Assembly: GCF_019168305.1 (NCBI RefSeq) | Contig: NZ_JAHTBI010000048.1 | Coordinates: forward strand, 1-38,316 | Reading direction: 5' to 3' | Length of the DNA: 38,316 nucleotides | DNA from: Pseudomonas aegrilactucae | Lineage (GTDB): Bacteria; Pseudomonadota; Gammaproteobacteria; Pseudomonadales; Pseudomonadaceae | In this document: one piece after another, positions 9,660-17,742 of the stretch | Numbering within the stretch: position 1 is the first letter of the stretch | How the letters are laid out: every line of letters starts with the position of its first letter | Program-made: the position numbers and the translations under genes | Notes under the pieces: model-generated | What the model was told of the DNA's origin: nothing | Databases searched by the model: none | What the model saw: the letters and a program-made list of their open reading frames with translations, nothing else

Positions 9660-10555
9660 AAGTTCAACAGTAGGTAGTGGTCAACAAGCAGCGCGATGAA
9701 CAGCAGGAACAAGTACGCGATAGAGTACTTGAAGGTGCCGATGGCCGCGTGCGGCCGACTGCCACGGTACAACACCCAGGCCCACTGCAGGAAGCGCGCG
9801 CCCAGCAGCAGTGCACACCCCAGATACAGCGGCCCGCTCATGTGAATGGCGTACGGCAGCAGGCTGACCGCCAGCAGCACGCAGGTGTACAGCAGGATAT
9901 GCACCTTGGTGTAGTGCTCGCCATGGGTCACCGGCAGCATCGGGATATCGGCCTTGGCGTACTCCTGCTTGCGGTGGATCGCCAACGCCCAGAAGTGTGG
10001 CGGGGTCCAGGCGAAGATGATCAGCACCAGCAGCAGCGGTTCGGCGCTGACATGCCCGGTGATCGCCACCCAGCCCAGCAACGGTGGCGCCGCACCGGCC
10101 AGCCCGCCGATCACGATGTTCTGCGGCGTGGCCCGCTTGAGAAACCCGGTGTAGAGCACCGCATAGCCCAACAGCGAGGCCAGCGTGAGCCAGGCGGTGA
10201 GGGCATTGGTGAAGCTCAGCAACAGCACCATCCCCAGCACCGCCAGCAGCAACGCGAAGGCCAGTGCCGCCAGCGGCCCGACCCGGCCCTCGGCCAGCGG
10301 CCGCTTGTGGGTGCGCGCCATCAGCGCATCGATGCGCCGGTCGACCACATGGTTGACCGCCGCCGCCGCGCCGGCACACAGGCCGATACCCAGGTTGCCG
10401 AACACCAGCACCGTCCACGGCACACCGGCACGGGTGGCGAGGAACATACCGACCAGCGAGGTAATCAGCATCAACACCACCACCTTGGGCTTGGTCAGCT
10501 CCAGGTAGTCGCGCCACAGCGCCGGGTGCCGGGCGGGGTTCAGAAGCGTTGCCAT
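9656..10555 (-). CDS. ctaB: Protoheme IX farnesyltransferase (heme O synthase)
   Basis: UbiA-family membrane prenyltransferase that adds a farnesyl group to heme B to make heme O, the precursor of heme A. It is 299 aa with about nine helices. The prenyl-diphosphate site is seen as [19 protein letters not shown] (an Asp-rich NxxxDxxxD-type motif), followed by the usual RPLAEG. The gene overlaps ctaA by 16 bases upstream and the SCO gene by four bases downstream, so all three are cotranscribed. A cyoE-type paralogue may exist elsewhere in the genome; the neighbours tie this copy to the aa3 oxidase. Confidence 0.95.
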   Translation of the reverse strand: MATLLNPARHPALWRDYLELTKPKVVVLMLITSLVGMFLATRAGVPWTVLVFGNLGIGLCAGAAAAVNHVVDRRIDALMARTHKRPLAEGRVGPLAALAFALLLAVLGMVLLLSFTNALTAWLTLASLLGYAVLYTGFLKRATPQNIVIGGLAGAAPPLLGWVAITGHVSAEPLLLVLIIFAWTPPHFWALAIHRKQEYAKADIPMLPVTHGEHYTKVHILLYTCVLLAVSLLPYAIHMSGPLYLGCALLLGARFLQWAWVLYRGSRPHAAIGTFKYSIAYLFLLFIALLVDHYLLLNL

Positions 10556-11622
10556 GGATTCTCTCCGAGATAATGCACCACACCCACCGGGCGCAGCGGC
10601 GTCAGGCGCCAGCCCTGGCTGACCCGACGGGCCTTGGGTTGGGTGGCCAGGCGGGTTCGATAGTTGACCAGCACCAGCGTCAGCAACAGCGCCGCACCGC
10701 CCGCGTTGTGCGCCACCGCTACCGCCAATGGCAGCCCGAACGCCACGTTGCTGATACCCAGCCCGACCTGCACCGCCAGTGCCAGCAGCACCAGCCTGGC
10801 CAGGCGCCGCAGGCCGATGCGGTGCAGTTGCCAGGCCAGCACCAGCAGCACGCCGGTGACCAGCAGCGCGCCCAGGCGATGGGTGATATGGATGGCCGTG
10901 CGCGCGTCGCTGTCCAGTTGCCCGCCCAGGTAGTTGGGGCCAATGTGCTGGGTAAGGTGGAAACCGTTGGCGAAGTCGGCGTCAGGCCACCACTGGCCGT
11001 GACAGGTCGGCAGATCGACACAGGCCACCGCCGCATAGTTGGCGCTGACCCAGCCGCCCAGCGCCACCTGCCCGATCACCAGCAGCAACGCCACCGCCGC
11101 CAGCCGCCGCAGCCGTTGTGGCAGGCCCGGCAACGGCATGAAGGCCCGCGACAGGCGCAGGCTCAGCAGCAACAGCAGGCTCAAGGTGGCGAAGCCGCCC
11201 AGCAGGTGCGCCGTGACCACCTGCGGCCACAGCTTGAGGGTGACCGTCCACATGCCGAAGGCTGCCTGGAAGAACACCACCGCCAGCAGCACCAGCGGCA
11301 GGCGGTAGGGTTGGCCATTGTGGCCATGCCGGTGCAGCGCCTGCACGGCCAGCAGGGCGATCACCAGCGCCAGCACGCCGGCAAAATAGCGGTGCACCAT
11401 CTCGTTGCGGCCCTTGTGCGCCTCGACCGGCGTGTCGGGGTAATGCCGTTCGGCATGCGCCAGCTGCGCCTCGGTTTTCGGCACGCTGATGAAGCCGTAG
11501 CAACCCGGCCAGTCCGGGCAGCCCAGGCCGGCGTGGGTCAGGCGGGTGTAGGCACCGAGCAGTACCACCATCATGGCGAGAAAGGTGGCGAACACGGCGA
11601 GGCGGTATCCGGGTCTGGCCAT
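10540..11622 (-). CDS. ctaA: Heme A synthase (COX15/CtaA)
   Basis: Oxidises the C8 methyl of heme O to the formyl of heme A. It is 360 aa with about eight transmembrane helices. The N-terminal extracytoplasmic loop has a paired-cysteine motif ([12 protein letters not shown]), and a second pair lies in CVDLPTC near the middle, as in cysteine-bearing CtaA proteins. Conserved histidines lie in [16 protein letters not shown] and HITHRLGA. The start is 12 bases after the upstream stop. Confidence 0.94.
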   Translation of the reverse strand: MARPGYRLAVFATFLAMMVVLLGAYTRLTHAGLGCPDWPGCYGFISVPKTEAQLAHAERHYPDTPVEAHKGRNEMVHRYFAGVLALVIALLAVQALHRHGHNGQPYRLPLVLLAVVFFQAAFGMWTVTLKLWPQVVTAHLLGGFATLSLLLLLSLRLSRAFMPLPGLPQRLRRLAAVALLLVIGQVALGGWVSANYAAVACVDLPTCHGQWWPDADFANGFHLTQHIGPNYLGGQLDSDARTAIHITHRLGALLVTGVLLVLAWQLHRIGLRRLARLVLLALAVQVGLGISNVAFGLPLAVAVAHNAGGAALLLTLVLVNYRTRLATQPKARRVSQGWRLTPLRPVGVVHYLGENPWQRF

Positions 11623-11634
11623 GGCACATGCCTC

Positions 11635-12222
11635 CTAGCCGATGTTGGACAGCTTGAGCAGGTGGCGCAGGTCGTTGAGCAGGTCCTTGCCCTTGACCCG
11701 TGCGTCGTAGCGCAGTACCAGGTTGCCGTGCGGGTCGACGATCCACAGCTGCGCGTCCTTGAGGTTGGGGCTGGCCTTGGCGTACTGCGACCGTTCCAGC
11801 GCATAGCGCTGCAGTTGTGGGTACTCGCGATCCAGCTTGGCCTGGAACGCGGCGCTCACCGGCTGCGGCGCTGCCAACGCATGGCTGGCGCGACTGGCAT
11901 CGCGGCCCAGGCCGATCTGTACCTGGCGCGCCAGGTACACCAGTTGCTGGCAGTCGACCCCACAGTCGCCGGGCGTGCTCACCAGCAGTTGCCAGCGCGG
12001 CTCGTGCGCGGCCACCCCAAGCTCGGCGCGGCCCTGACCGTTGCCGATCAGTTCGCCGTGATAGCTGCGGCTGTCGGGTACCCAGAACTGCAACTTGTAC
12101 ATGCCGGTGGCGAGCATCATCGGCCCGATCACCACCAGCAGGATCAGGATCAGCTGCAGCCGTCCGCGCCAGCGGTTAGGCGCTGCCTCAGACGTGCTGG
12201 GTGGATGCATGACGGCTCCCAT
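11635..12222 (-). CDS. SCO-like membrane protein with CxxxC, probable oxidase assembly factor
   Basis: A 195-aa protein with one N-terminal membrane helix (residues 22-42) and an extracytoplasmic domain. It is not usually named beyond cytochrome oxidase assembly protein. Read beside the SCO1 protein of this cluster it lines up well: RWQLLVSTPGDCGVDC against [16 protein letters not shown], and WIVDPHGNLVLRYD against [14 protein letters not shown]. It therefore keeps the CxxxC (C87, C91) and a histidine shifted by one place (H165), but lacks both prolines of the CPxxCP motif. I infer a thioredoxin-like fold and possibly copper or thiol chemistry. The start is ATG 12222, which has AAGGAG seven bases before it and overlaps the SURF1 gene by 35 bases. 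Confidence 0.78.
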   Translation of the reverse strand: MGAVMHPPSTSEAAPNRWRGRLQLILILLVVIGPMMLATGMYKLQFWVPDSRSYHGELIGNGQGRAELGVAAHEPRWQLLVSTPGDCGVDCQQLVYLARQVQIGLGRDASRASHALAAPQPVSAAFQAKLDREYPQLQRYALERSQYAKASPNLKDAQLWIVDPHGNLVLRYDARVKGKDLLNDLRHLLKLSNIG

Positions 12223-12928
12223 GGTGGTTCTCCTTGTTGTGATGCCAACCGAAATAGAGGTAGAGCGCGAACAGGGCCGCCGCCAGTGCAAACCACTGCA
12301 CGGCATAGCCCAGGTGTTTTTCCGGGCCCATGGCAACCACCGGCCAGTCCAGCCGGTAGCTGGCCGGGCCGGGCTCCAGGCGCAGTTCGTGGGCAAAGCC
12401 GTCACGCCCAAGCAACGTCCACAGCGGCGCCGCATCGACAGCCGTCAGCAGGCGCGGCCAGCTGCCGCCCTGGGGGTCGGCGTGCAGCTGGAAGGTAGTG
12501 CCTGGCGCCACATAGACCCAGGCCTGCAGGCTCAGGGCGGTTTCGGGTGTGGTGAACTGCACCGGCACGCGCCGGTCCGGCCACGCCAGCCAGCCACGAT
12601 TGACCAGCAGCCACAGGCCGCTGGCCTGGTCATGGAAGGGTTGCAGCAGCTCGACGCCGGGCTGGCCGTCACGCAGGCGGTTGTCCAGCAACAGGCTGTG
12701 GCTGCGGTCGAAACGCCCGTGCACCTGCACCCGGCGATAGCCGGGATCGGGTGTATGCAGCAGTTGCTCGCTGGCCAGCGGTTCGGCCACCCGCCGTTCG
12801 GCATAGGCACTGAGCAGCGCGCGCTTTTCCGCCGCGCGGCCCAGTTGCCAGCAACCCAGCGCAATCAGCCCCGGCAGCAGCAGAAACACCACCAGGGTCG
12901 GCACCAGGCCCGGACGAAAAGGCCTCAA
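12188..12928 (-). CDS. SURF1-family cytochrome oxidase biogenesis protein
   Basis: SURF1 proteins help insert or protect heme A in oxidase subunit I. This 246-aa protein has two terminal transmembrane helices (about 8-28 and 208-228) around a periplasmic domain. Family motifs are GCWQLGRAAEKR after the first helix, GVELLQPF and VNRGWLAWP. The open frame begins with TTG at 12928 (MRPFRPGLVPT); no ATG or GTG lies just upstream in frame, and GTG at residue 9 is the alternative. The start is divergent from the DUF2909 gene. Confidence 0.9.
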   Translation of the reverse strand: MRPFRPGLVPTLVVFLLLPGLIALGCWQLGRAAEKRALLSAYAERRVAEPLASEQLLHTPDPGYRRVQVHGRFDRSHSLLLDNRLRDGQPGVELLQPFHDQASGLWLLVNRGWLAWPDRRVPVQFTTPETALSLQAWVYVAPGTTFQLHADPQGGSWPRLLTAVDAAPLWTLLGRDGFAHELRLEPGPASYRLDWPVVAMGPEKHLGYAVQWFALAAALFALYLYFGWHHNKENHHGSRHASTQHV

Positions 12929-12950
12929 CGGGCCCCCGATACATCGGTCG

Positions 12951-12957
12951 CTATACT
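12951..12957 (+). promoter_or_regulatory. Sigma-S-like -10 element for the DUF2909 gene
   Basis: CTATACT matches the sigma-S -10 consensus exactly and lacks a recognisable -35, as sigma-S promoters tolerate. Transcription would start near 12964, giving a leader of about 27 bases with GGAG at 12980-12983 before the ATG at 12991. Confidence 0.45.
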
Positions 12958-12990
12958 TGTTGCAGTCATCGCATCCCCCGGAGTACCGCC

Positions 12991-13194
12991 ATGCTCAAAG
13001 CCGCGATTGTCCTGATGCTGCTGGCGACTGTGATCAGCCTGTTCAGCGGCCTGTTCTTTCTGGTCAAGGACGCTGACAGCTCGACCCGCCTGCTCACCGC
13101 GCTCAAGGTGCGGGTCAGCCTGGCCGCGATTACCCTGGCCCTGGTGACCTGGGGTTTCTACAGCGGCCAGCTGGTCTCCCACGCGCCGTTCTAG
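12991..13194 (+). CDS. Small twin-transmembrane protein (DUF2909)
   Basis: A 67-aa protein that is almost all membrane: one helix at about residues 4-24 (IVLMLLATVISLFSGLFFLV), a short polar loop with KDADSSTR, and a second helix at about 43-60. It fits the DUF2909 (twin transmembrane) family. CGGAG lies seven bases before the ATG. It lies on the plus strand inside the minus-strand oxidase cluster, divergent from SURF1 and six bases from the end of the subunit III gene. Function is unknown. The fixed location suggests a tie to the oxidase, for example as a small accessory subunit, but that is inference. Confidence 0.8.
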   Translation: MLKAAIVLMLLATVISLFSGLFFLVKDADSSTRLLTALKVRVSLAAITLALVTWGFYSGQLVSHAPF

Positions 13195-13200
13195 GCGCGC

Positions 13201-14088
13201 CTACAGCACGTATACAAAGATGAACAGGCCGACCCACACCACGTCGACGAAGTGCCAGTACCAGCTGGCCGCCTCGAAACCGAAGTGCTTGTCGGCATTG
13301 AAGTGCCCGCGCAGGATGCGCATCAGCATCACGAACAGGATCAGCGTGCCCATGGTCACGTGGGCACCGTGGAACCCCGTGAGCATGAAGAACGTCGCGC
13401 CATAGATGCCCGAGTTCAGGGTCAGGCCCAGCTCGGTATAGGCCTCGTGGTACTCGTAGGCCTGCAGGATGAGGAACGCCACACCCAGCACGATGGTCAG
13501 CGCCAGCCAGAACTTCAGCGGGCCGCGGTGATCCTTGCGCAACGCATGGTGGGCAATGGTGATGGTGACGCTGGAGCTGACCAGCAGAATGGTGTTGATC
13601 AGCGGCAGGTGCCACGGGTCGATGACGCCGTGCGGCGGCGGGAACAGCTTGGGGTCGGGGGTGTGCAGCAGCGGCCAGGCGAACTGGAAGTTGGGCCACA
13701 GCATGTGCGCCACGCCCTTGGCGCCTTCACCGCCCAGCGCCGGGCCGGCCAGGTTGCGCACGTAGAACAGCGCGCCGAAGAACGCGACGAAGAACATCAC
13801 TTCGGAAAAGATGAACCACGACATGCCCCAGCGGAACGAGCGGTCCAGCTGCGGGCTGTAGAGCCCGGCACGGCTTTCCTTGATCACCGCGCCGAACCAG
13901 CCGAACAGCATGTAGGCCAGGCACAGTGCGCCGACGAAGAAGATCAGCGGACCATGCGAGTCGGGGTGACCGGCCTTCATGTCGTTGAACCAGATGCCCA
14001 GGCCGACCACCGTGATCAACATGCCCAGGGTGGCGATGATCGGCCACTTGCTTTGCGCCGGTACATAGTAGTGCTGATGAGCAGCCAT
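13201..14088 (-). CDS. coxC: Cytochrome c oxidase subunit III
   Basis: Core subunit III of the aa3 oxidase, 295 aa with seven transmembrane helices. Typical stretches are the N-terminal YYVPAQSKWPI, the SRAGLYSPQLDRSFRWGMSWFI loop, and the C-terminal FGFEAASWYWHFVDVVWV. The conserved helix-III glutamate is in FSEVMFF. A TAAGGAGAACG ribosome-binding site precedes ATG 14088. It follows ctaG after 12 bases. The next minus-strand gene (SURF1) is 272 bases away, because the DUF2909 gene occupies the gap. Confidence 0.96.
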   Translation of the reverse strand: MAAHQHYYVPAQSKWPIIATLGMLITVVGLGIWFNDMKAGHPDSHGPLIFFVGALCLAYMLFGWFGAVIKESRAGLYSPQLDRSFRWGMSWFIFSEVMFFVAFFGALFYVRNLAGPALGGEGAKGVAHMLWPNFQFAWPLLHTPDPKLFPPPHGVIDPWHLPLINTILLVSSSVTITIAHHALRKDHRGPLKFWLALTIVLGVAFLILQAYEYHEAYTELGLTLNSGIYGATFFMLTGFHGAHVTMGTLILFVMLMRILRGHFNADKHFGFEAASWYWHFVDVVWVGLFIFVYVL

Positions 14089-14100
14089 GGATCGTTCTCC

Positions 14101-14670
14101 TTATCGGGCGCTCTGTACGGACTGGCTGGCCACCTGGGCCACCGGCGGTTGGCGAGCGGTGATATCGAACAGCGTGTAGGCAAGCGTCAGGTGTTTCACG
14201 TCCTTGGGCAGGTCGCGGTCGACGATGAAACGCACCGGCATTTCGATGCGTTCGCCCGGTTGCAGCACCTGCTGGCTGAAGCAGAAACATTCGGTCTTGT
14301 GAAAGTACGCCGCTGCCTCGGCCGGGCTGATGCTCGGGATCGCCTGGGCGGTCATCGGCTTGTCGGTGGGGTTGCGCGCCACGAACACCATCTGGTTCAC
14401 CGCCCCGGGGTTGACGTCGAGCTGATCGGCAGTGGAATAGAAGTCCCAGACCATGTCGCGCGCGTTGGTCGACATGAACTGCACCTTCACCGAGCGCGTC
14501 GGGTCGCTGACCTGGCTGCCGGCGTACTGGCCACCGGTCTTGCCGTTGATACCGAACGCCTTGCACATCACGTCGTAGATCGGCACCAGGGCAAAGCCGA
14601 AGGCGAACATCACCACGGTCAGCATGACCAGGCGCGTGACCAGGCGCTTCAACGACGTCCCTTCACTCAT
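14101..14670 (-). CDS. ctaG: Cytochrome oxidase CuB assembly protein CtaG/Cox11
   Basis: Membrane-tethered copper donor for the CuB site of subunit I. It is 189 aa, with one N-terminal helix (about 10-30) followed by a beta-sandwich domain facing the periplasm. The copper-binding CFCF motif is C128-C130 in TECFCFSQQ, and the conserved C36 lies in YDVMCKAFG. It starts 10 bases after the coxA stop. Confidence 0.95.
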   Translation of the reverse strand: MSEGTSLKRLVTRLVMLTVVMFAFGFALVPIYDVMCKAFGINGKTGGQYAGSQVSDPTRSVKVQFMSTNARDMVWDFYSTADQLDVNPGAVNQMVFVARNPTDKPMTAQAIPSISPAEAAAYFHKTECFCFSQQVLQPGERIEMPVRFIVDRDLPKDVKHLTLAYTLFDITARQPPVAQVASQSVQSAR

Positions 14671-14680
14671 GGCCTGGCCC

Positions 14681-16273
14681 TCATTTCACGTCTGGTGGGG
14701 TCTGGAAGGTGTGGTAGGGCGCGGGCGAGGGCACCGACCACTCCAGCCCTTCGGCGCCGTCCCAGGGTTTGGCCGGGGCAGGCGTGCCGCCGCGAATGCA
14801 CTTGATGACGATGAACAGGAAGAAGATCTGCGTGACGCCAAAGGTGAACGCACCGATCGAGGACACCATGTTGAAGTCGGCGAACTGCAGGTTGTAGTCC
14901 GGCACCCGCCGCGGCATGCCGGCCAGGCCCACGAAGTGCATCGGGAAGAAGGCCATGTTCATGCCGATGAACGACAGCCAGAAGTGCAGCTTGCCCAGGG
15001 TTTCGTCGTACATGTGCCCGGTCCACTTGGGCAACCAGTAATAGGCCGAGGCGAAGATGCCGAAAATCGCCCCCGGTACCAGCACGTAGTGGAAGTGCGC
15101 CACCACGAAATAGGTGTCGTGGTACTGGAAGTCGGCCGGCGCGATGGCCAGCATCAGCCCCGAGAAACCGCCGATGGTGAACAGGATGACGAAGGCGATG
15201 GCGAACAGCATCGGCGTCTCGAAGGTCAGCGAACCTTCCCACATGGTGCTGACCCAGTTGAACACCTTCACCCCGGTAGGCACCGCGATCAGCATGGTGG
15301 CGTACATGAAGAACAGCTCGCCCACCACCGGAATACCCACCACGAACATGTGGTGCGCCCACACGATGAACGACAGGAACGCGATCGCCCCGGTGGCGTA
15401 CACCATCGAGGTGTAGCCGAACAGCGGCTTGCGCGAAAACGCCGGGATGATCGAGCTGACCGCGCCGAATGCCGGCAGGATCATGATGTACACCTCGGGG
15501 TGGCCGAAGAACCAGAACACGTGCTGGAACAGGACCGGGTCGCCGCCGCCGGCAGCGCTGAAGAAGCTGGTGCCGAAATGGATATCCATCAGCATCATGG
15601 TCACCACGCCGGCCAGTACCGGCATCACCGCGATCAGCAGGAAGGCGGTGATCAGCCAGGTCCAGACGAACAGCGGCATTTTCATCAGGGTCATGCCCGG
15701 GGCACGCAGGTTGAGAATGGTGGCGATCACGTTGATCGCGCCCATGATCGAGCTGACGCCCATCAGGTGGATGGCGAAGATGAAGAACGTCACGCTCGCC
15801 GGCGCATAGGTGGTCGACAGCGGGGCGTAGAAGGTCCAGCCGAAGTTGGGCCCGCCACCGGCACTGAACAGCGTCGAGATCAGCAGCAGGAACGCCGCCG
15901 GCAGCAGCCAGAAGCTGAAGTTGTTCATGCGTGGCAGCGCCATGTCGGGCGCGCCGATCATCAGCGGGATCATCCAGTTGGCCAGGCCGACGAACGCCGG
16001 CATGACCGCACCGAACACCATGATCAGGCCGTGCATGGTGGTCATCTGGTTGAAGAATGCCGGCTCCACGATCTGCAGGCCGGGCTGGAACAGCTCGGCG
16101 CGGATGACCATGGCGAACGAGCCACCGAGCAGGAACATGGCGAAGCTGAACCACAGGTACATCGTGCCGATGTCCTTGTGGTTGGTGGTCAGCACCCAGC
16201 GCATCAGGCCCTTGGCCGGACCGTGGGCGTGGTCATGATCGGCATGGCCGTGGTCGTCGATGACTGTACTCAT
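14681..16273 (-). CDS. coxA: Cytochrome c oxidase subunit I
   Basis: Catalytic subunit carrying heme a and the heme a3-CuB site, 530 aa with 12 helices. Visible landmarks are WFFGHPEVYIMILPAFG (CuB histidine and the cross-linked tyrosine), VWAHHMFVVG (two CuB histidines) and FVVAHFHYVLVPG (heme ligands). The K-channel and D-channel regions look normal. The start MSTVIDDHG at 16273 is chosen because it follows coxB by 16 bases with GGGGAGACAGG just upstream. The N-terminal tail is His-rich (DDHGHADHDHAHGPAKG) before the conserved TNHKDIG. Confidence 0.97.
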   Translation of the reverse strand: MSTVIDDHGHADHDHAHGPAKGLMRWVLTTNHKDIGTMYLWFSFAMFLLGGSFAMVIRAELFQPGLQIVEPAFFNQMTTMHGLIMVFGAVMPAFVGLANWMIPLMIGAPDMALPRMNNFSFWLLPAAFLLLISTLFSAGGGPNFGWTFYAPLSTTYAPASVTFFIFAIHLMGVSSIMGAINVIATILNLRAPGMTLMKMPLFVWTWLITAFLLIAVMPVLAGVVTMMLMDIHFGTSFFSAAGGGDPVLFQHVFWFFGHPEVYIMILPAFGAVSSIIPAFSRKPLFGYTSMVYATGAIAFLSFIVWAHHMFVVGIPVVGELFFMYATMLIAVPTGVKVFNWVSTMWEGSLTFETPMLFAIAFVILFTIGGFSGLMLAIAPADFQYHDTYFVVAHFHYVLVPGAIFGIFASAYYWLPKWTGHMYDETLGKLHFWLSFIGMNMAFFPMHFVGLAGMPRRVPDYNLQFADFNMVSSIGAFTFGVTQIFFLFIVIKCIRGGTPAPAKPWDGAEGLEWSVPSPAPYHTFQTPPDVK

Positions 16274-16289
16274 GTCCTGTCTCCCCGGT

Positions 16290-17417
16290 TCATTGGCCGT
16301 CGGCCTGTTTGAGCGCCAGCACATCCTTGGGCGTGACCATGTCACCCTTGTTGTTGCCCCAGGCGTTGCGCTCGTAGGTGACCACGGCGGCGATATCCAC
16401 TTCCGAGAGTTGCTTGCCGAACGCCGCCATGGCCGTACCGGCCTTGCCGTGGAAGACGATGTTCAGGTGATCCTGGACGGGTCCGGTGGCGATCTTCGAA
16501 CCCTTGAGGGCGGGGAACATGGGCGGCAGGCCCTGGCCTTCGGCCTGGTGACAGGCCACGCAGGCGGTGTGGTAGACCTTGTCGCCACGCTCGACCAGCT
16601 CCTGCAGCGTCCATTGCTTGCTGGTCAGTTCCTTGAGCTTGGCCGCGTCGGCCTTGCGCTCGGCGAGCCAGGAGTCGTAGTCGGCCTTGCTCTTGACCTC
16701 GACCACCACCGGCATGAAGCCATGGTCCTTGCCGCACAGCTCGGTGCACTGGCCGCGGTAGATGCCGGGCTTCTCGACGCGGGTCCAGGCCTCGTTGACG
16801 AACCCGGGGATGGCGTCACGCTTGACCGCGAACGCCGGCACCCACCAGGAGTGGATCACGTCGGCGGCCGTCACCAGAAAGCGCACCTTGGCCCCCACCG
16901 GAATCACCAGCGGCTGGTCGACTTCGAGCAGGTAATGCTCGTCCTTGGGGGCCTTGTTGTGGATCTGCTCGGCGGGAGTGGCCAGGTTGCTGAAGAACTC
17001 GACGTCCTCGCCCAGGTATTTGTAGTGCCACTTCCACTGGTAGCCAGTGACCTGGATATCGAGGTCCGACTCGCTGGCATCGTAGATATCGACCAGCGTC
17101 TTGGTCGCGGGGATGGCCATGGCCACCAGGATCAGGAACGGCACCACCGTCCACATGATCTCGACCCAGGTGTGCTCGTGAAAGTGCGCAGGCTGCTGGC
17201 CGGTGGAGCGCCGGTGAACCATCATCGACCAGAACATCGCGCCGAACACCACGATGCCGATCACCACGCAGATCCAGAAGATGGTCATGTGCAGGTCGAA
17301 CACGGCGTTGCTGACTTCAGTCGCCCCCGGCGCCATGTTCACGGTCCAGGCAGCCTCGGCCTGCGTGAACAGCGACCACAACAGCAGGCCCATCCAGGCG
17401 TGTGGATGTCGCATCAT
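16290..17417 (-). CDS. coxB: Cytochrome c oxidase subunit II fused to cytochrome c
   Basis: Subunit II accepts electrons through the binuclear CuA site. The 375-aa protein has a signal peptide, two membrane helices (about 42-65 and 88-108) and a cupredoxin domain with CuA ligands H189, C224, C228, H232 and M235 (QCTELCGKDHGFM). A C-terminal cytochrome c domain follows, with heme motif CVACH (C286, C289, H290) and candidate axial M300. This is the caa3-like arrangement. ATG 17417 has AAGGGGA seven bases before it. It is the first gene of the oxidase block, with a probable promoter at 17557-17584 and a leader of about 130 bases. Confidence 0.97.
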   Translation of the reverse strand: MMRHPHAWMGLLLWSLFTQAEAAWTVNMAPGATEVSNAVFDLHMTIFWICVVIGIVVFGAMFWSMMVHRRSTGQQPAHFHEHTWVEIMWTVVPFLILVAMAIPATKTLVDIYDASESDLDIQVTGYQWKWHYKYLGEDVEFFSNLATPAEQIHNKAPKDEHYLLEVDQPLVIPVGAKVRFLVTAADVIHSWWVPAFAVKRDAIPGFVNEAWTRVEKPGIYRGQCTELCGKDHGFMPVVVEVKSKADYDSWLAERKADAAKLKELTSKQWTLQELVERGDKVYHTACVACHQAEGQGLPPMFPALKGSKIATGPVQDHLNIVFHGKAGTAMAAFGKQLSEVDIAAVVTYERNAWGNNKGDMVTPKDVLALKQADGQ

Positions 17418-17742
17418 TGCGGGTTCCCCTTATCGTTCTTGTTATCCCGGAGGCGTGGACCTACGGCTAAGGGTACGGCGTCAAGACTGCGAACTTCGAC
17501 GACGAGCCCCTGCTGGACAGCAGGCGGGCCTCATCAGCCAATCACTTTCAAAGCGGAGTATAGACAGCGGCATTGACCGCGCAACGCGAGGGGGTAAAGA
17601 TTTGACCAGACGATTGATGGCACTTTGATATAACCAAGGTGCGACATAAACGCACACTGTTTATGACAAATCCGTCTTAGCTCTTTACAGAACCGAGCTA
17701 CCTTATGTCATCCGTGTGTTTTCCCTCGTCCTTGGAGTTTTC
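17418..17742. promoter_or_regulatory. Divergent control region between coxB and an unknown gene
   Basis: A 325-base stretch without a gene. The half next to coxB is GC-rich leader sequence. The half near the 215-aa gene is AT-richer (17610-17730), with stretches such as TTTGATATAACC and GTTTATGACAAATCC that could hold its promoter or activator sites, though I cannot assign one. The best promoter, for coxB, is listed separately. Confidence 0.6.
17557..17584 (-). promoter_or_regulatory. Probable sigma-S-like promoter of coxB
   Basis: On the minus strand TTGCGC (17579-17584), a 16-base spacer and TATACT (17557-17562) form a promoter. A C directly upstream of TATACT makes the full sigma-S -10 CTATACT. 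The inferred start point near 17550 lies about 133 bases before coxB. Homologous aa3 oxidases in Pseudomonas are known to depend on the stationary-phase sigma factor, which agrees with this element. Confidence 0.5.

Noticed and set aside
10549..12498. Very long open frame (649 codons) on the plus strand across ctaA and the SCO-like gene
   Set aside because: Its translation is low-complexity Gln/Arg/His/Ala text, the mirror image of GC-rich codon bias, and the minus strand holds genes with clear families. Similar shadows at 13252-14805, 14624-16312 and 24916-26721 were rejected for the same reason.
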